In this document: positions 8,690-17,971 of the stretch, piece by piece
Layout: each line of letters starts with the position of its first letter
Position numbering within the stretch: position 1 is the stretch's first letter
The notes under the pieces: model-generated
The model's database searches: none
Told to the model about the DNA's origin: nothing
Seen by the model: the letters and a program-made list of their open reading frames with translations, nothing else
Position numbers and translations under genes: made by a program
Assembly (NCBI GenBank): GCA_947631255.1
Contig: CANRKT010000001.1
Location: 62,001-126,000, forward strand
Direction: 5' to 3'
DNA: 64,000 nt
Source of the DNA: an uncultured Enterobacteriaceae bacterium
GTDB lineage: Bacteria > Pseudomonadota > Gammaproteobacteria > Enterobacterales > Enterobacteriaceae

Positions 8690-9664
8690 TTAGAATGTTT
8701 TTCTTATGGCTAACTTGTAGAACATTCTGTTTTTATCTTCGGAAGAGACACCGCTATAGCTTTCAACCTTTGCAGTTTGCCAGTAAACTTCGCCGAGGAG
8801 ACGAATTGACGGCACGATTTCATAGCTAGCGCTTGAACCAATACGCACTTCATCTTTGCTTCTGGTTTTTCCACTGTCTTTAGAGAAATTGCTGTTTTCA
8901 ATATTCTCTTCTTTATAAGATAAATCATATCGAATAAACGGACTAAAGCTCAGATCACTGGTTGCTTTAACATCATAACCCAGTCGTAATTGCCATCTGT
9001 CATATTTTGAAGCGTACTGAGAGTACTTTCTTTCATTATAGATAGAAGACCAGACAGTGTTATTGTCGTTTATTTTGTACCTGACACCTAATAAATTAAG
9101 TTCCTGGAAGTAATCGTTGTTATAATTATTGGTACCAAGCTGACCTTTAACGAAACCGCTGTCTTTTCTTGATTCTTGTTTAGTCTGCACAAAGACAGGA
9201 GCAACAAACCCACTCAGATAGAGGCTGACTTGGTCATTGATTTTATAGTTCATATTAGGCAATAAACGTAATTCAAATTTACGACTATCTTGTCTGCCTG
9301 TATTTTCGTAGTTAGTTTTCCAATCTTCGTAGCGGAAACCTATGGATGGTGAAAAACTAAAGTCGCCATTTTTCCAGGTATAACCTTTAACGAAGAATTC
9401 AAAGCGGTCACGATCAGTTTTAAATCTATCTTTCTCAGTATCGGCATGCTTTCTACCGTATTGATCCTGATACATATATTTCATGGAAATATTCAGTTTT
9501 GAATCATTAATAGGATTAAAACTTGTTGCAACATAAGGCATGAAAACATCAGAGGTCCTGTATTCGTCACTCGTGTAGACTTCATTCTCAAAGCCCAAAT
9601 CAACCGTTGCTGCATAGGCATTAGTAGATAATATAACTAATAAAGCTAATACTTTTTTTTGCAT
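8690..9664 (-). CDS. OmpG-like outer-membrane porin for pectic oligosaccharides
   Basis: 324 aa with signal peptide (cleaved near AYA-ATVDL, residue 19) and alternating hydrophobic/aromatic beta-strands throughout, ending in a terminal phenylalanine (AIRKTF) as outer-membrane barrels do. It resembles the monomeric OmpG family in length (about 300 aa) and in strand patterns such as RWQLRLGYDV and VSLYLSGFV. The usual oligogalacturonide porin KdgM is only about 235 aa. Its place at the head of the CBM32-pemA-pelY group, with a KdgR-type palindrome about 450 bp upstream, suggests it admits oligogalacturonides. The substrate is inferred from the neighbours only. Confidence 0.75.
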   Translation of the reverse strand: MQKKVLALLVILSTNAYAATVDLGFENEVYTSDEYRTSDVFMPYVATSFNPINDSKLNISMKYMYQDQYGRKHADTEKDRFKTDRDRFEFFVKGYTWKNGDFSFSPSIGFRYEDWKTNYENTGRQDSRKFELRLLPNMNYKINDQVSLYLSGFVAPVFVQTKQESRKDSGFVKGQLGTNNYNNDYFQELNLLGVRYKINDNNTVWSSIYNERKYSQYASKYDRWQLRLGYDVKATSDLSFSPFIRYDLSYKEENIENSNFSKDSGKTRSKDEVRIGSSASYEIVPSIRLLGEVYWQTAKVESYSGVSSEDKNRMFYKLAIRKTF

Positions 9665-9769
9665 AGTATTTACCTTGTTTTAGATCAGAGGTCATCATTT
9701 TATAATCAATTGGAATGGTGCAATTCTTAATTACAGATATTGATACAACCTAATAAAATAGAACATAAG

Positions 9770-10024
9770 CTAAATCGACGCCTGTGAATTTATCTTACGC
9801 TGATTTAACAGCTGCCTTAAAAGGAGTTTATTATTTTCATTACAAACAATGGAGTCGTTGTTAATATCATAACTTATCACCTGTTCTTCATCCTGGCCTG
9901 TTATTTGCTTGGTATTAACAATAAGAACTGTTGTTAATTTGTAAAATGCCATGGTCCTTAAGTTAAATGTATTCAGGTGCTGGTTTTTTACCTTTAAAAA
10001 CTGATATAAACACCGACAAATCAA
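9770..10024 (-). CDS. Small hypothetical ORF, possibly a decayed regulator
   Basis: 84-codon frame with no recognised family. The stretch VISYDINNDSIVCNENNKLLLRQLL looks a little like the start of a winged-helix DNA-binding domain as in CadC/ToxR-type regulators, but it stops soon after. No good ribosome binding site and no partner gene. It may be a remnant or chance frame. Confidence 0.25.
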   Translation of the reverse strand: MICRCLYQFLKVKNQHLNTFNLRTMAFYKLTTVLIVNTKQITGQDEEQVISYDINNDSIVCNENNKLLLRQLLNQRKINSQASI

Positions 10025-10110
10025 AATGAAACGATATTTTAATATACTGCTTTATATTGTGAGTAAGGAAAAGCTGTTTTTAATCATAATGTGATACACC
10101 TCAAGCGATA

Positions 10111-10131
10111 TTTTGAAATGGTATTTCAAAA
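10111..10131. promoter_or_regulatory. KdgR-type operator palindrome
   Basis: TTTTGAAAT-GGT-ATTTCAAAA is a perfect 9+3+9 inverted repeat that contains the TGAAAynnTrTTTCA core of KdgR operators. KdgR is the 2-keto-3-deoxygluconate-responsive repressor of pectin genes. It lies about 450 bp upstream of the OmpG-like porin gene on the minus strand, a long leader. No regulator gene is in the window. Confidence 0.65.
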
Positions 10132-10585
10132 AACAGGATTGGTTCGTTTTGTGAGAAAGTATTGGTTATGTATTCGATCCAGAGAAAAGTATGGTAAGTC
10201 ATGCCAACATTCAATGAATATGCTGATAACGTCATCATTATCATGTATCTCCGCTGATTTAGAGTAACCTAATCTCTTACGATTCAATCGTTTTAAGCGC
10301 TTTCTCTGATTTAAATTTTCTCTTTCTATTTGCTATATATAAAACTGACTCACCACATGTTTTTATTTTTCTAATACCTCATCAGCACTGAACCTGTCGG
10401 GGTAACAAAGCGTCACATTGAATCCGCCGATCAATAGGTAAATTATCAAGCGATAAAGCAACGGGAAGCGTCGGCAGCCGTTTTGGCAGCGATAATGTTG
10501 ATGTTCTGCGTGACCTAATCCCTGTTTTTAACTGAGGGTGTTTGTTGACAAAATGGGTACTTTACATCGAGGTTGGTCATGAATA

Positions 10586-10647
10586 ACTCTCCGATAAATT
10601 CTCTTATATTACATATTATGGGTTACTCAACGGATTGAGTGCATGAG
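10586..10647 (+). repeat. Dispersed repeat, copy 1
   Basis: Contains ACTCTCCGATAAATT, a variable 20-nt spacer, then GGTTACTCAAC-g-GATTGA-g-T-g-CATGA. The same two blocks recur at 57260-57313 with a 13-nt spacer and a few substitutions. Identity unknown; probably left by a mobile element. Confidence 0.6.
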
Positions 10648-10809
10648 CAAAATATTGTTATCGGGTTGTGATTTAACTTACTGAATAATGGCAACTCTTT
10701 CGGGATTTACGTTGGTATAAATGGCTGGCGGAGGGCTGGCCAGAGAGCAGGGGAATAGCGACCTCCTGTAGTACAGAGGAAAGACTATGGTGTTTTCTGG
10801 CATCTGAAA

Positions 10810-10835
10810 CCTGCCGCTAATAAGACCGCGGCAGG
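10810..10835. terminator. Hairpin after togB
   Basis: CCTGCCGC/GCGGCAGG, 8 bp with a 10-nt loop, sits 28 nt past the togB stop on the minus strand. The T-run is weak, but it is the likely end of the tog operon. Confidence 0.6.
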
Positions 10836-10862
10836 CGAGAGTAGAACATGTTTTTAAGGCTG

Positions 10863-12152
10863 CTAGCGCATGGCGCGTTTCAAAATACGGTTGCCCTGGC
10901 GTTCAAATTCTGCTGCTGCTTCTTCTACTGTTTTCTGACCATAGTCGATATATTGCAGAGTTGAGCCGAATAAAGTCACCAGTTGCGGGTCATCAAAGTA
11001 TGGAGAAACGGCCAGTTTATTAGGTAATGATTGCGCCAGTTTCAGACCTGCAACCGCTGGGTCATTATCTTTAATCACCCCCTGTGCAGATAAGTGAGCG
11101 ACAGCTGCATTGCTTAACGGAACACCACGCTCCAGTCCCAGTGCTTCGATTCCCAGTTTGTTATTCAGCAGGAAGTTGATCACCATGGCTGCTTCTTTTG
11201 GATGCTTGGTTGTTTTACTGATTGATAGCATCTGAGCAGGTTTAAAGAACAGACCCGCATCCGTTGCCCCAGGCAGCATAGGATAAGCGCCTAATTCCAG
11301 TTTCGCAGGTGGTTTCAGGTTATCGGAGTATTTGGTAATGGTTGAGTTCCACATGTAGGTACCCGCCCATTCCCCCTGGATCCAAGGTTTCATTTCATAC
11401 ATGTTGCTCTTACCAAATGAGGCATAATATTTGGTGTCAGGCATGACATGGCTGTCGACCAGCTTTTTGTACATTTCAAAAAGCTCAATCCACTGCTCTT
11501 TGCTGTAGGCGAATTTTTTACCGTCAAGATCGATAGCCGCAATATTGTACTTCTGAATCATATATGAATTGAGTAAGGCAAATGTATCCTGATGCTCAAG
11601 CACGACAGGGAAATACTGTTTACCCAGCTTGGTTTCAAATGTTTTTCCTGCTGCGAGCAGCTCATCCCATGTTTTTGGGTAATCAATCCCGGCTTGTTTC
11701 CAGGTTTGATCATTAAAATAGAAAACACGCGCCGTTACAGAAATAGGAATACCGTTTAATTTGCCGTTTACAGTCGTGAATTGCAGATCTTGTGGCTTGA
11801 AGTTAGATAAACCTAACTCATCTTTCAGCAAGTTCAGGTTATAGAACCCATTACCTGTTTTTGAGAAAATAGGCAGCCAGTTCCAGTTAGTTTGCATCAC
11901 GTCTGGCTCAGTGCCACCCGCAATCTGCGTGGTGAGGCGAGATAAGTGACCGTCCCAGCCGGTATATTCTGATTTGACATTAATATTTGGGTGAAGCTTA
12001 TGGAATTCTTCCAAGGCCTTCAGGGTTACTTGATGTCGACCATTCCCTCCCCACCAGGACATACGTAAATCAACATCATCTGCTGCAAAAGCACTGCCTG
12101 CCGACATTACTAATGTTGAAGCAATCAAGGTACTCAATAGCATTGTTTTCAT
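10863..12152 (-). CDS. togB: Oligogalacturonide ABC transporter, periplasmic binding protein TogB
   Basis: Family 1 extracellular solute-binding protein that captures oligogalacturonides in the periplasm and hands them to TogMN. 429 aa with a signal peptide (cleaved near AFA-ADDVD, residue 24); next comes LRMSWWGGNGRH, characteristic of TogB-like binding proteins. It is the last gene of togM-togN-togA-togB, 15 nt after togA, with a strong ribosome site (CAGGAG). The binding protein at the operon end matches the Dickeya and Yersinia order. A hairpin follows. Confidence 0.95.
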   Translation of the reverse strand: MKTMLLSTLIASTLVMSAGSAFAADDVDLRMSWWGGNGRHQVTLKALEEFHKLHPNINVKSEYTGWDGHLSRLTTQIAGGTEPDVMQTNWNWLPIFSKTGNGFYNLNLLKDELGLSNFKPQDLQFTTVNGKLNGIPISVTARVFYFNDQTWKQAGIDYPKTWDELLAAGKTFETKLGKQYFPVVLEHQDTFALLNSYMIQKYNIAAIDLDGKKFAYSKEQWIELFEMYKKLVDSHVMPDTKYYASFGKSNMYEMKPWIQGEWAGTYMWNSTITKYSDNLKPPAKLELGAYPMLPGATDAGLFFKPAQMLSISKTTKHPKEAAMVINFLLNNKLGIEALGLERGVPLSNAAVAHLSAQGVIKDNDPAVAGLKLAQSLPNKLAVSPYFDDPQLVTLFGSTLQYIDYGQKTVEEAAAEFERQGNRILKRAMR

Positions 12153-12167
12153 TATGAGCGACTCCTG

Positions 12168-13295
12168 TTAGATAGAGAGGTTTTCTTCTGTTTTTGGATC
12201 AAAAATATGGCATTTATCCATATCAAATTTAAAATAAACCGAACGGTGGATTCCCTTCGCAAGAATAGGTTTTGCATCATCAGATGAAATACGGCAGGTC
12301 AGTTCAAAGTCATCTATTTTCAGATAGATAAAGAACTCATGTCCCATGTTTTCGACACGAACAATCTCACCGGTAGCGTTGCTATCGCCAAACGGTTGGT
12401 CGGAAATGCTGACAAATTCAGGGCGAATACCAAAGAACACTTCTTGGTCTTTATATGCTGCAACTTTCTCAGCTTTTTGTTTATTGAGAGCCAGGACATT
12501 GTTACCAATGGTGATATACATATGCCCGTCTTTCTCTATCAGTCTGCTCTTTTTGATGTTCATTTCTGGCGCGCCGATAAAGCCCGCAACGAACATATTT
12601 TTAGGATTGTGATAAAGATTATCAGGGGTATCTACCTGCATGATATGACCCAGCTTCATCACGCAGATTCTGTCACCCATGGTCATGGCTTCGGTCTGAT
12701 CGTGGGTAACATAAACGGTGGTCGCAGGCTTTCCGCTCTGCTTCAGCTGCTTATGCAGGTCAGAAATACGAATACGCATCGACGCACGCAGTTTGGCATC
12801 CAGGTTTGAAAGGGGTTCGTCAAACAGGAATACATCTGGTTTTTTCACAATCGCACGGCCTACGGCCACACGCTGTGCTTGTCCGCCAGATAACTGACGC
12901 GGCAGTCTGTCCAGCAATTCATCGAGTTCAAGAATTTTGGCCGCTTCATTAACCTGGCTATCAATCTCTTTTTTCGGCATTTTGCTGAGCTTTAAGCCGA
13001 ATGCCAGGTTTTCACGTACAGTCATATGTGGATAAAGTGCATAGTTCTGGAACACCATGGCAATACCGCGCGATTTAGGTGCCAGGTTATTGACGATACG
13101 TTCACCGATACGGATTTCACCACCGCTGATGGTTTCAAGACCCGCTAACATACGTAGGGTCGTTGATTTCGCACAGCCAGAAGGCCCGACAATTACCATG
13201 AATTCACCATCTTTGATGGTTAAATCAATGTTGTGTACTGCCTTGAAACCGTTTGAATATACTTTTTCTAATTTATTAAAAATAACTTCAGCCAT
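12168..13295 (-). CDS. togA: Oligogalacturonide ABC transporter ATPase TogA
   Basis: MalK/UgpC-type ATPase (CUT1 family) that energises oligogalacturonide uptake, 375 aa. Walker A (GPSGCAKST near residue 37), the Q-loop VFQNYALYPHMTV, the signature LSGGQAQR near 135 and Walker B FLFDEP are visible; the C-terminal third is the regulatory TOBE-like region (FGIRPEFV). The Walker A has Ala where most have Gly (GCAKST), a tolerated variant in this family. The start at 13295 (MAEVIFNKLEKVY) is preferred over longer in-frame starts because AGGGG precedes it and family members begin there. It follows togN by 13 nt. Confidence 0.95.
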   Translation of the reverse strand: MAEVIFNKLEKVYSNGFKAVHNIDLTIKDGEFMVIVGPSGCAKSTTLRMLAGLETISGGEIRIGERIVNNLAPKSRGIAMVFQNYALYPHMTVRENLAFGLKLSKMPKKEIDSQVNEAAKILELDELLDRLPRQLSGGQAQRVAVGRAIVKKPDVFLFDEPLSNLDAKLRASMRIRISDLHKQLKQSGKPATTVYVTHDQTEAMTMGDRICVMKLGHIMQVDTPDNLYHNPKNMFVAGFIGAPEMNIKKSRLIEKDGHMYITIGNNVLALNKQKAEKVAAYKDQEVFFGIRPEFVSISDQPFGDSNATGEIVRVENMGHEFFIYLKIDDFELTCRISSDDAKPILAKGIHRSVYFKFDMDKCHIFDPKTEENLSI

Positions 13296-13308
13296 GATAT
13301 TGCCCCTA

Positions 13309-14220
13309 TTAACCTTTAATTCCGCTGCTCGTGACACCCTGAACAAAATAGCGCTGTGCCAGGAAGAAGATGATGATGGATGGCAGGATAGAGATACTTG
13401 CCATAGCTAAAATCTCATTCCATGGTGCGCCCTCAGTGACATCGATGGACATTTTTAATGCTAATGCAATTGGATATTTATCTACGCTATAGACATAGAT
13501 CAGCGGACCGATAAAGTCGTTCATTGACCACATGAACTGGAACAATGCGACAGAAATAATCGCTGGTTTCAGAATTGGGACGACCACATACCACAGCACT
13601 TGAAATGAGTTACATCCGTCTATTTGTGCCGCTTCCTCCATATCACGTGGCACACCACGCAGGAACTGAATCAGCATGAAGACAAAGAAACCTTGAGTAG
13701 CAAAAGCCATAGGTAAATACAGTGGCAGATAGCTATTCAGCATGCCCATTTCACGGAACATCAGGTACTGAGGGATCAGTAATACAGTACTTGGCAGCAA
13801 CATTGTGGTTATCAGTGTGGCAAACCAAAACTTTTTAAACGGAATTTCAAAACGTGCAAAACCATAGGCCACGATTGTGGAGGATATAATGGTTAGAATC
13901 ACTTTTGGAATAACATACTTAAAGGTATTTAGCATGTAGTGTCCGAAAGTATATTCGGTACCTGTTTTCCAGCCATTAACAAAGCCATCGCTGGTTGGGT
14001 TCTCAGGCCATAATCCAAGAGTGGTAAAGATCTCGTGATTTGGTTTAAACGCTGCTGAAAACATCCATACTAACGGGTACAACATCAGCAGACCGACAAT
14101 AAGGAGTATGACGTAGCGAATATAAGCGCTAATTTTTTCCCGACGTAGCGTACGCAGAACTTCTTGCTCAGCTAAATCTAAATTTTGTTTCGGGGCCATA
14201 GGTTGTTGAATATCAGCCAT
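13309..14220 (-). CDS. togN: Oligogalacturonide ABC transporter permease TogN
   Basis: Inner-membrane permease of the MalG type, 303 aa with six hydrophobic segments. The EAA loop that contacts TogA is seen as EEAAQIDGCNSFQVLWYVVVPILKP around residue 195. The start MADIQQPMAP at 14220 carries a strong GGGAGG ribosome site 5 nt upstream and overlaps the togM end by 8 bp, implying coupling. Longer upstream frames are read-through of togM. It forms the membrane pore with TogM. Confidence 0.95.
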   Translation of the reverse strand: MADIQQPMAPKQNLDLAEQEVLRTLRREKISAYIRYVILLIVGLLMLYPLVWMFSAAFKPNHEIFTTLGLWPENPTSDGFVNGWKTGTEYTFGHYMLNTFKYVIPKVILTIISSTIVAYGFARFEIPFKKFWFATLITTMLLPSTVLLIPQYLMFREMGMLNSYLPLYLPMAFATQGFFVFMLIQFLRGVPRDMEEAAQIDGCNSFQVLWYVVVPILKPAIISVALFQFMWSMNDFIGPLIYVYSVDKYPIALALKMSIDVTEGAPWNEILAMASISILPSIIIFFLAQRYFVQGVTSSGIKG

Positions 14221-15103
14221 TTTTGCCTCCCTTATCTGCAGAGTAGAACACCCAGTATTTTGATGACTTAAAGGCGATGGAGGCAAAGACCGCCACAACC
14301 AGGAACAATACCCATGCTAGTGCAGCACCGTAACCCATTTCAAAATATTTAAACGCGGTATCGTAGATATAGAGCGAGAACAGATAGGTATAGTGTGTCG
14401 GACCGCCACCGGTGATGATGTACGGTGCGGTAAACTCCTGGAATGCCTGTGTCGTCTGCATAATGAAGTTAAAGAAAATCACCGGTGTAATCAGCGGAAT
14501 AGTGACTTTGGTAAACATTTGCCATTTAGAGGCACCGTCAATCATTGCTGCTTCATACTGGGATTGAGGTACGTTTTGCAATGCTGCAAGGAAAATGACC
14601 ATTGCAGAACCGAACTGCCAGACACGTAACAGGGTGACAGACATTAATGCCAGTGAGGGTTCACCTAACCAGTTAACGGGGTCAAAACCAAATACGCCAA
14701 TAAAGCTATTCAGTAATCCATCAATTGCAAACAATGCACGCCATAACACGGCAATGGCAACTGAGCTCCCTAGAATAGAAGGAATATAATACGCGGTTCT
14801 AAAGAAACCTATGCCACGTAATTTAAAATTCAGTACAAAAGCGATGCCAAGTGCAAAAGCCAGTTTTAATGGAATGGTTAAAAAAACGTAGGCAAAAGTA
14901 ACCCCCATAGACTTCCAGAAGAGTGAGTCTTCCGTCAGCATATAGCGATAGTTTTCCAGACCAGTAAATTCTGGAGGGTTAATTAAGTCATACTCGGTAA
15001 AACTGAGTACGAAGGAGGAGACAAATGGGAAAGCCGTGAAGATTATCAACCCTAAAATATAAGGTGATATCCAGGCTAATCCCAGCATTCTGTTTTCATT
15101 CAT
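14213..15103 (-). CDS. togM: Oligogalacturonide ABC transporter permease TogM
   Basis: MalF-type permease, 296 aa, the family length when the start MNENRMLGLAWISPYILG at 15103 is used. The N-terminus is the first transmembrane helix. The EAA motif YEAAMIDGASKWQMFTKVTIPLI lies near residue 190. It is the first gene of togMNAB. Two KdgR-type palindromes lie 120-210 bp upstream, so the operon should be released from repression by pectin breakdown products. The further in-frame start at 15163 lacks family support. Confidence 0.95.
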   Translation of the reverse strand: MNENRMLGLAWISPYILGLIIFTAFPFVSSFVLSFTEYDLINPPEFTGLENYRYMLTEDSLFWKSMGVTFAYVFLTIPLKLAFALGIAFVLNFKLRGIGFFRTAYYIPSILGSSVAIAVLWRALFAIDGLLNSFIGVFGFDPVNWLGEPSLALMSVTLLRVWQFGSAMVIFLAALQNVPQSQYEAAMIDGASKWQMFTKVTIPLITPVIFFNFIMQTTQAFQEFTAPYIITGGGPTHYTYLFSLYIYDTAFKYFEMGYGAALAWVLFLVVAVFASIAFKSSKYWVFYSADKGGKNG

Positions 15104-15220
15104 GTAGTACCTACTTGGTATCAATTGTTTAAAAACTATTACGGAATGGGACCGTTTTATCACTTATTTAAAATAATAAAGCTGTATCACAATAAGAAGC
15201 TTTGTGATAAATTATTATTT

Positions 15221-15240
15221 ATAAAACATTGTTTCACTTT
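15221..15240. promoter_or_regulatory. KdgR box upstream of togM
   Basis: ATAAAACATTGTTTCACTTT agrees closely with the KdgR operator consensus (AATrAAAyrnTrTTTyATT). It lies about 118 bp upstream of the togM start. Confidence 0.8.
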
Positions 15241-15291
15241 ATGTGAGTTTGTGGTTTTAGTCATTCGATGGATGATGAAAATGTGATCCAA

Positions 15292-15313
15292 GTCGAAACA
15301 GTGTTTTACTATT
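15292..15313. promoter_or_regulatory. Second, weaker KdgR-like box upstream of togM
   Basis: GTCGAAACAGTGTTTTACTATT has the GAAACA-n-TGTTTT dyad of KdgR sites but with a poorer left arm. A CRP-like half site, TGTGATC, lies about 10 bp before it. Confidence 0.5.
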
Positions 15314-15692
15314 TATTAGCGCTGTAGGGGGGCAGGGATAAAATAAGACAATAACAGTGTGCTGAGTGAAAAAAAATGTGATTTAATTCTCACTTGTAAC
15401 AATAAAATTAAATTTTCTTATCCGCTATTTTGCAATCTCTCAAACCTGAACTACTGGTTCTGAAGGCGGTGTAACCTGCTTACACATCGCTTGAGCAATC
15501 GCTACGTGATGCTCGTGGGGGGATGTACACAGGTTCTACGGCCTGCCAGGGCTGTCAAAGATAAGATTACCACTCTCTAAAGTCTGATAACTATCAATGT
15601 GATGTCACGGAAAGGTTGTGTCAGTATCTTCTTTTAATTTATTGCTGAGGGTGCTGTATTGAAAGGGGAATGTTTTGAGCGGTTTTTGATAT

Positions 15693-15724
15693 CTGCCCCG
15701 GCAATATTAATGCTGCTGGGGCAG
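15693..15724. terminator. Hairpin after pelX
   Basis: CTGCCCC pairs with GGGGCAG, with some further pairing inside. It lies just past the pelX stop on the minus strand, without a clear T-run. Confidence 0.5.
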
Positions 15725-15738
15725 GTTAGTACAATGTA

Positions 15739-17970
15739 TTAACTTAAATTTGGATTAAGTTTTAATAAAAAGTCAGGATAGATAATTTTGCCATTTTCAT
15801 CACGTGAAATAACAATATTTTGAGGGATTTCACCTGCTTCTTTTGAGGTTAACGTTTTGTTATCGGTAGCGACAACTTGCTCACCCAAATAGTCTTTAAT
15901 TTTACCTTCCCAGCTATCACGAATGGAATAGTTATTTTTAAAGGTAATTTGTGATGCAATTGTATATGGATTAGATCTCAGTATGTAATTATACCGTGCA
16001 TTATTTATCGCGATGTTATTTTCGATAATTAATGATCCAGTATTAAAGTTATCCGTAAAACCATCCATATTGTTATTGAATGCTACAGAATTGATGATTT
16101 TATGATTAACTGGCTGACCTTCTCCGCCGATCTTAAATCCATTACCAATACTGCCTTTTAATATATCTGGTTTGCTGAACGGTAAACCATTGGCATAAGC
16201 AATCGAGTTTTCAATCGTGACTGGCGCATTTGGACCATCTTCAATTTTGTTGAATAAATCCCAGCCATCATCGGCATTGTGATGGGAAATACAGCCCCTG
16301 AACACGTTTCCTGGGCCGACACCTAACTTAGCTGCAAATCCATCCGCATTGATACCGGACAAGTCCAGATTGTTATAGGAGTCAGAGTCCAGAATTAAGT
16401 TATGTGCAGGCCATAACAGACGGTTTTTATCTTTAGCCGTAATCGCAATACCGGTATCATCATTGTTTCTGGCAATCACACGTTCAACAATGTTATGACT
16501 GCCTGATACTCTCAGATAAGCGGGTTTATTTTGAGTGTTATCAAGGTTACCATCGAAAACGATATCTTTCAGATGCCAGTAACTGGCATTAAGATTGAAG
16601 GTCGTATTAACAAAGACCGCTTTATGTTTATTGATAGCGACAAGGGTTTTTAACTGGTCAGGCAATCCGCTCACTTCACCTGCCAGCATCACTCCGTCAT
16701 ACTGACCATCATTCAAATAGATTTTTCCGCCTGGTGCCAGAAATGCAACAGCTGTTTTTAAATCGACCGGATCGGACTTGGTTCCTTTGGCATCCGTTTT
16801 ACAGTCAGTACAGACGTAGATTTCTGACAGATTAACAATATTACTCGAGACGCTCTCAACGTTAATCTTCTGCTGGGTTTCAACGCCATTGACCAGATAG
16901 TTAACCGTAAAGGTATTTGTACCTGGATTAAGTGTCACCGGGAACTGCACCCGTTCTCCACCCTGAACCGCTTTTTTCTGCTCGCTTCCTTCAAGAGCAA
17001 CACTGCCTGCTTGATTAGCTAATAGTTGTAGGGTGGTTGTATTGCCGACAACTTTAGTCCCGGAAGACAGCAGTAATTCTGGTTCGATTTTTTTCCCGGT
17101 ACGGGCTTTTGCTGGGGCGAGTTTAGCATAATCGACCGTCGCTGTTCCTGGCTGGAAGTGGGCATTTTTTACTTCAAGTTTGGCATTTCGGGAAGCAAAA
17201 AATCCGAGTGAGATTGACTCGCTATCTTGCTGGTTCATGAAACCAGCATAGTCATCAATACTCCATGACTTCTTCTCTTTGCTGTCATTATCAAGGGTGG
17301 TGAGAATAAATTGGTTTGCTGTGCGCTCAATTGTCATCCGAATATTTGTTTTTTCAGTGAAATTAATATTCTTAACAATGGCTTGTTTCTTAATTGAGAT
17401 CCCTTCATTACCCCAGGAGTTTTTTACACCCTCACGAAGAATTGAAGTGATCTGCACTAAATTATCATTCTTTTTATTTTGAGTAACAAAAGCATTCATC
17501 AGAACATTTGATGCCTGAGGAAACTCTTCAAATCCTGCTGACTGTGGTTCCTGACGTGGGGTTCCGATGATGTCTCTGACAAACAAGCCTGCAGCTTCTT
17601 GGGCCGCAGGTGATTTACCATCGACTTCAGGCCCTATTTGTACAAGCGTCAGGTCAGCTTCAAATAAGAAGGTCTGGTTAACGGGAACAGAGGTGTAAAA
17701 CACCGTCATACCGTCATGCGAGTTGGCAATTTTGCCGCCACGGCTTTCAATAATGAAATCACTTGGCAGTGGATAGGCCTTGCCGGGTATCAAAAAATCG
17801 TTGCTACCCGCTATCCAGGCGTTATTCCGGCCAATCTTGGCCGGGTCAATCAGAGAGGAGAAATTTAAGTCAGTTGACTGGCCAAAAGCAGCAACTTTCC
17901 ATTCCTGGGCAAAGGCAACGCTACAAAGAGAACTTAAACAAACAGAGAGTAAGATGATATTTTTTTTCAT
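15739..17970 (-). CDS. pelX: Exopolygalacturonate lyase PelX, polysaccharide lyase family 9
   Basis: Periplasmic exo-lyase that releases unsaturated digalacturonate from oligogalacturonide ends. 743 aa from MKKNIILLSVCLS (start at 17970), with a signal peptide cut near AFA-QEWKV. The upstream ATG at 18033 lies within togT and is rejected. The N-terminal ~280 residues look like a beta-sandwich carbohydrate module; a short Ig-like part follows; the C-terminal ~350 residues are the right-handed parallel beta-helix of PL9 with the diagnostic NADGFAAKLGVGPGN and NADDGWDLFNK, the first carrying the catalytic-lysine position. It starts 1 nt after the togT stop, so togT-pelX form one operon. Confidence 0.93.
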   Translation of the reverse strand: MKKNIILLSVCLSSLCSVAFAQEWKVAAFGQSTDLNFSSLIDPAKIGRNNAWIAGSNDFLIPGKAYPLPSDFIIESRGGKIANSHDGMTVFYTSVPVNQTFLFEADLTLVQIGPEVDGKSPAAQEAAGLFVRDIIGTPRQEPQSAGFEEFPQASNVLMNAFVTQNKKNDNLVQITSILREGVKNSWGNEGISIKKQAIVKNINFTEKTNIRMTIERTANQFILTTLDNDSKEKKSWSIDDYAGFMNQQDSESISLGFFASRNAKLEVKNAHFQPGTATVDYAKLAPAKARTGKKIEPELLLSSGTKVVGNTTTLQLLANQAGSVALEGSEQKKAVQGGERVQFPVTLNPGTNTFTVNYLVNGVETQQKINVESVSSNIVNLSEIYVCTDCKTDAKGTKSDPVDLKTAVAFLAPGGKIYLNDGQYDGVMLAGEVSGLPDQLKTLVAINKHKAVFVNTTFNLNASYWHLKDIVFDGNLDNTQNKPAYLRVSGSHNIVERVIARNNDDTGIAITAKDKNRLLWPAHNLILDSDSYNNLDLSGINADGFAAKLGVGPGNVFRGCISHHNADDGWDLFNKIEDGPNAPVTIENSIAYANGLPFSKPDILKGSIGNGFKIGGEGQPVNHKIINSVAFNNNMDGFTDNFNTGSLIIENNIAINNARYNYILRSNPYTIASQITFKNNYSIRDSWEGKIKDYLGEQVVATDNKTLTSKEAGEIPQNIVISRDENGKIIYPDFLLKLNPNLS

Positions 17971-17971
17971 A

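Larger units (their letters stand above)
10025..10862. other. 838-bp gene-free region between porin and togB
   Basis: No supported gene. It contains the KdgR-type palindrome at 10111, a dispersed repeat copy at 10586-10647 and the tog operon hairpin at 10810. Short coding-like runs near 10440-10560 are broken by stops in every frame. Confidence 0.5.
15104..15738. other. Promoter region of togMNAB and pelX downstream spacer
   Basis: 635 bp without a gene. It holds two KdgR-type boxes, an inverted repeat TATCACAA...TTGTGATA (about 15187-15210) near the tog promoter, and the hairpin after pelX. The middle part (15440-15640) shows no coding frame or recognised element. Confidence 0.5.

Noticed and set aside
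10440-10560. Coding-like run in the porin-togB spacer
   Set aside because: Stops in all frames and no family similarity; not enough to call a pseudogene.
12339-12809. Plus-strand frame of 156 codons across togA
   Set aside because: Antisense shadow of the ATPase gene, with low-plausibility composition and no ribosome site.
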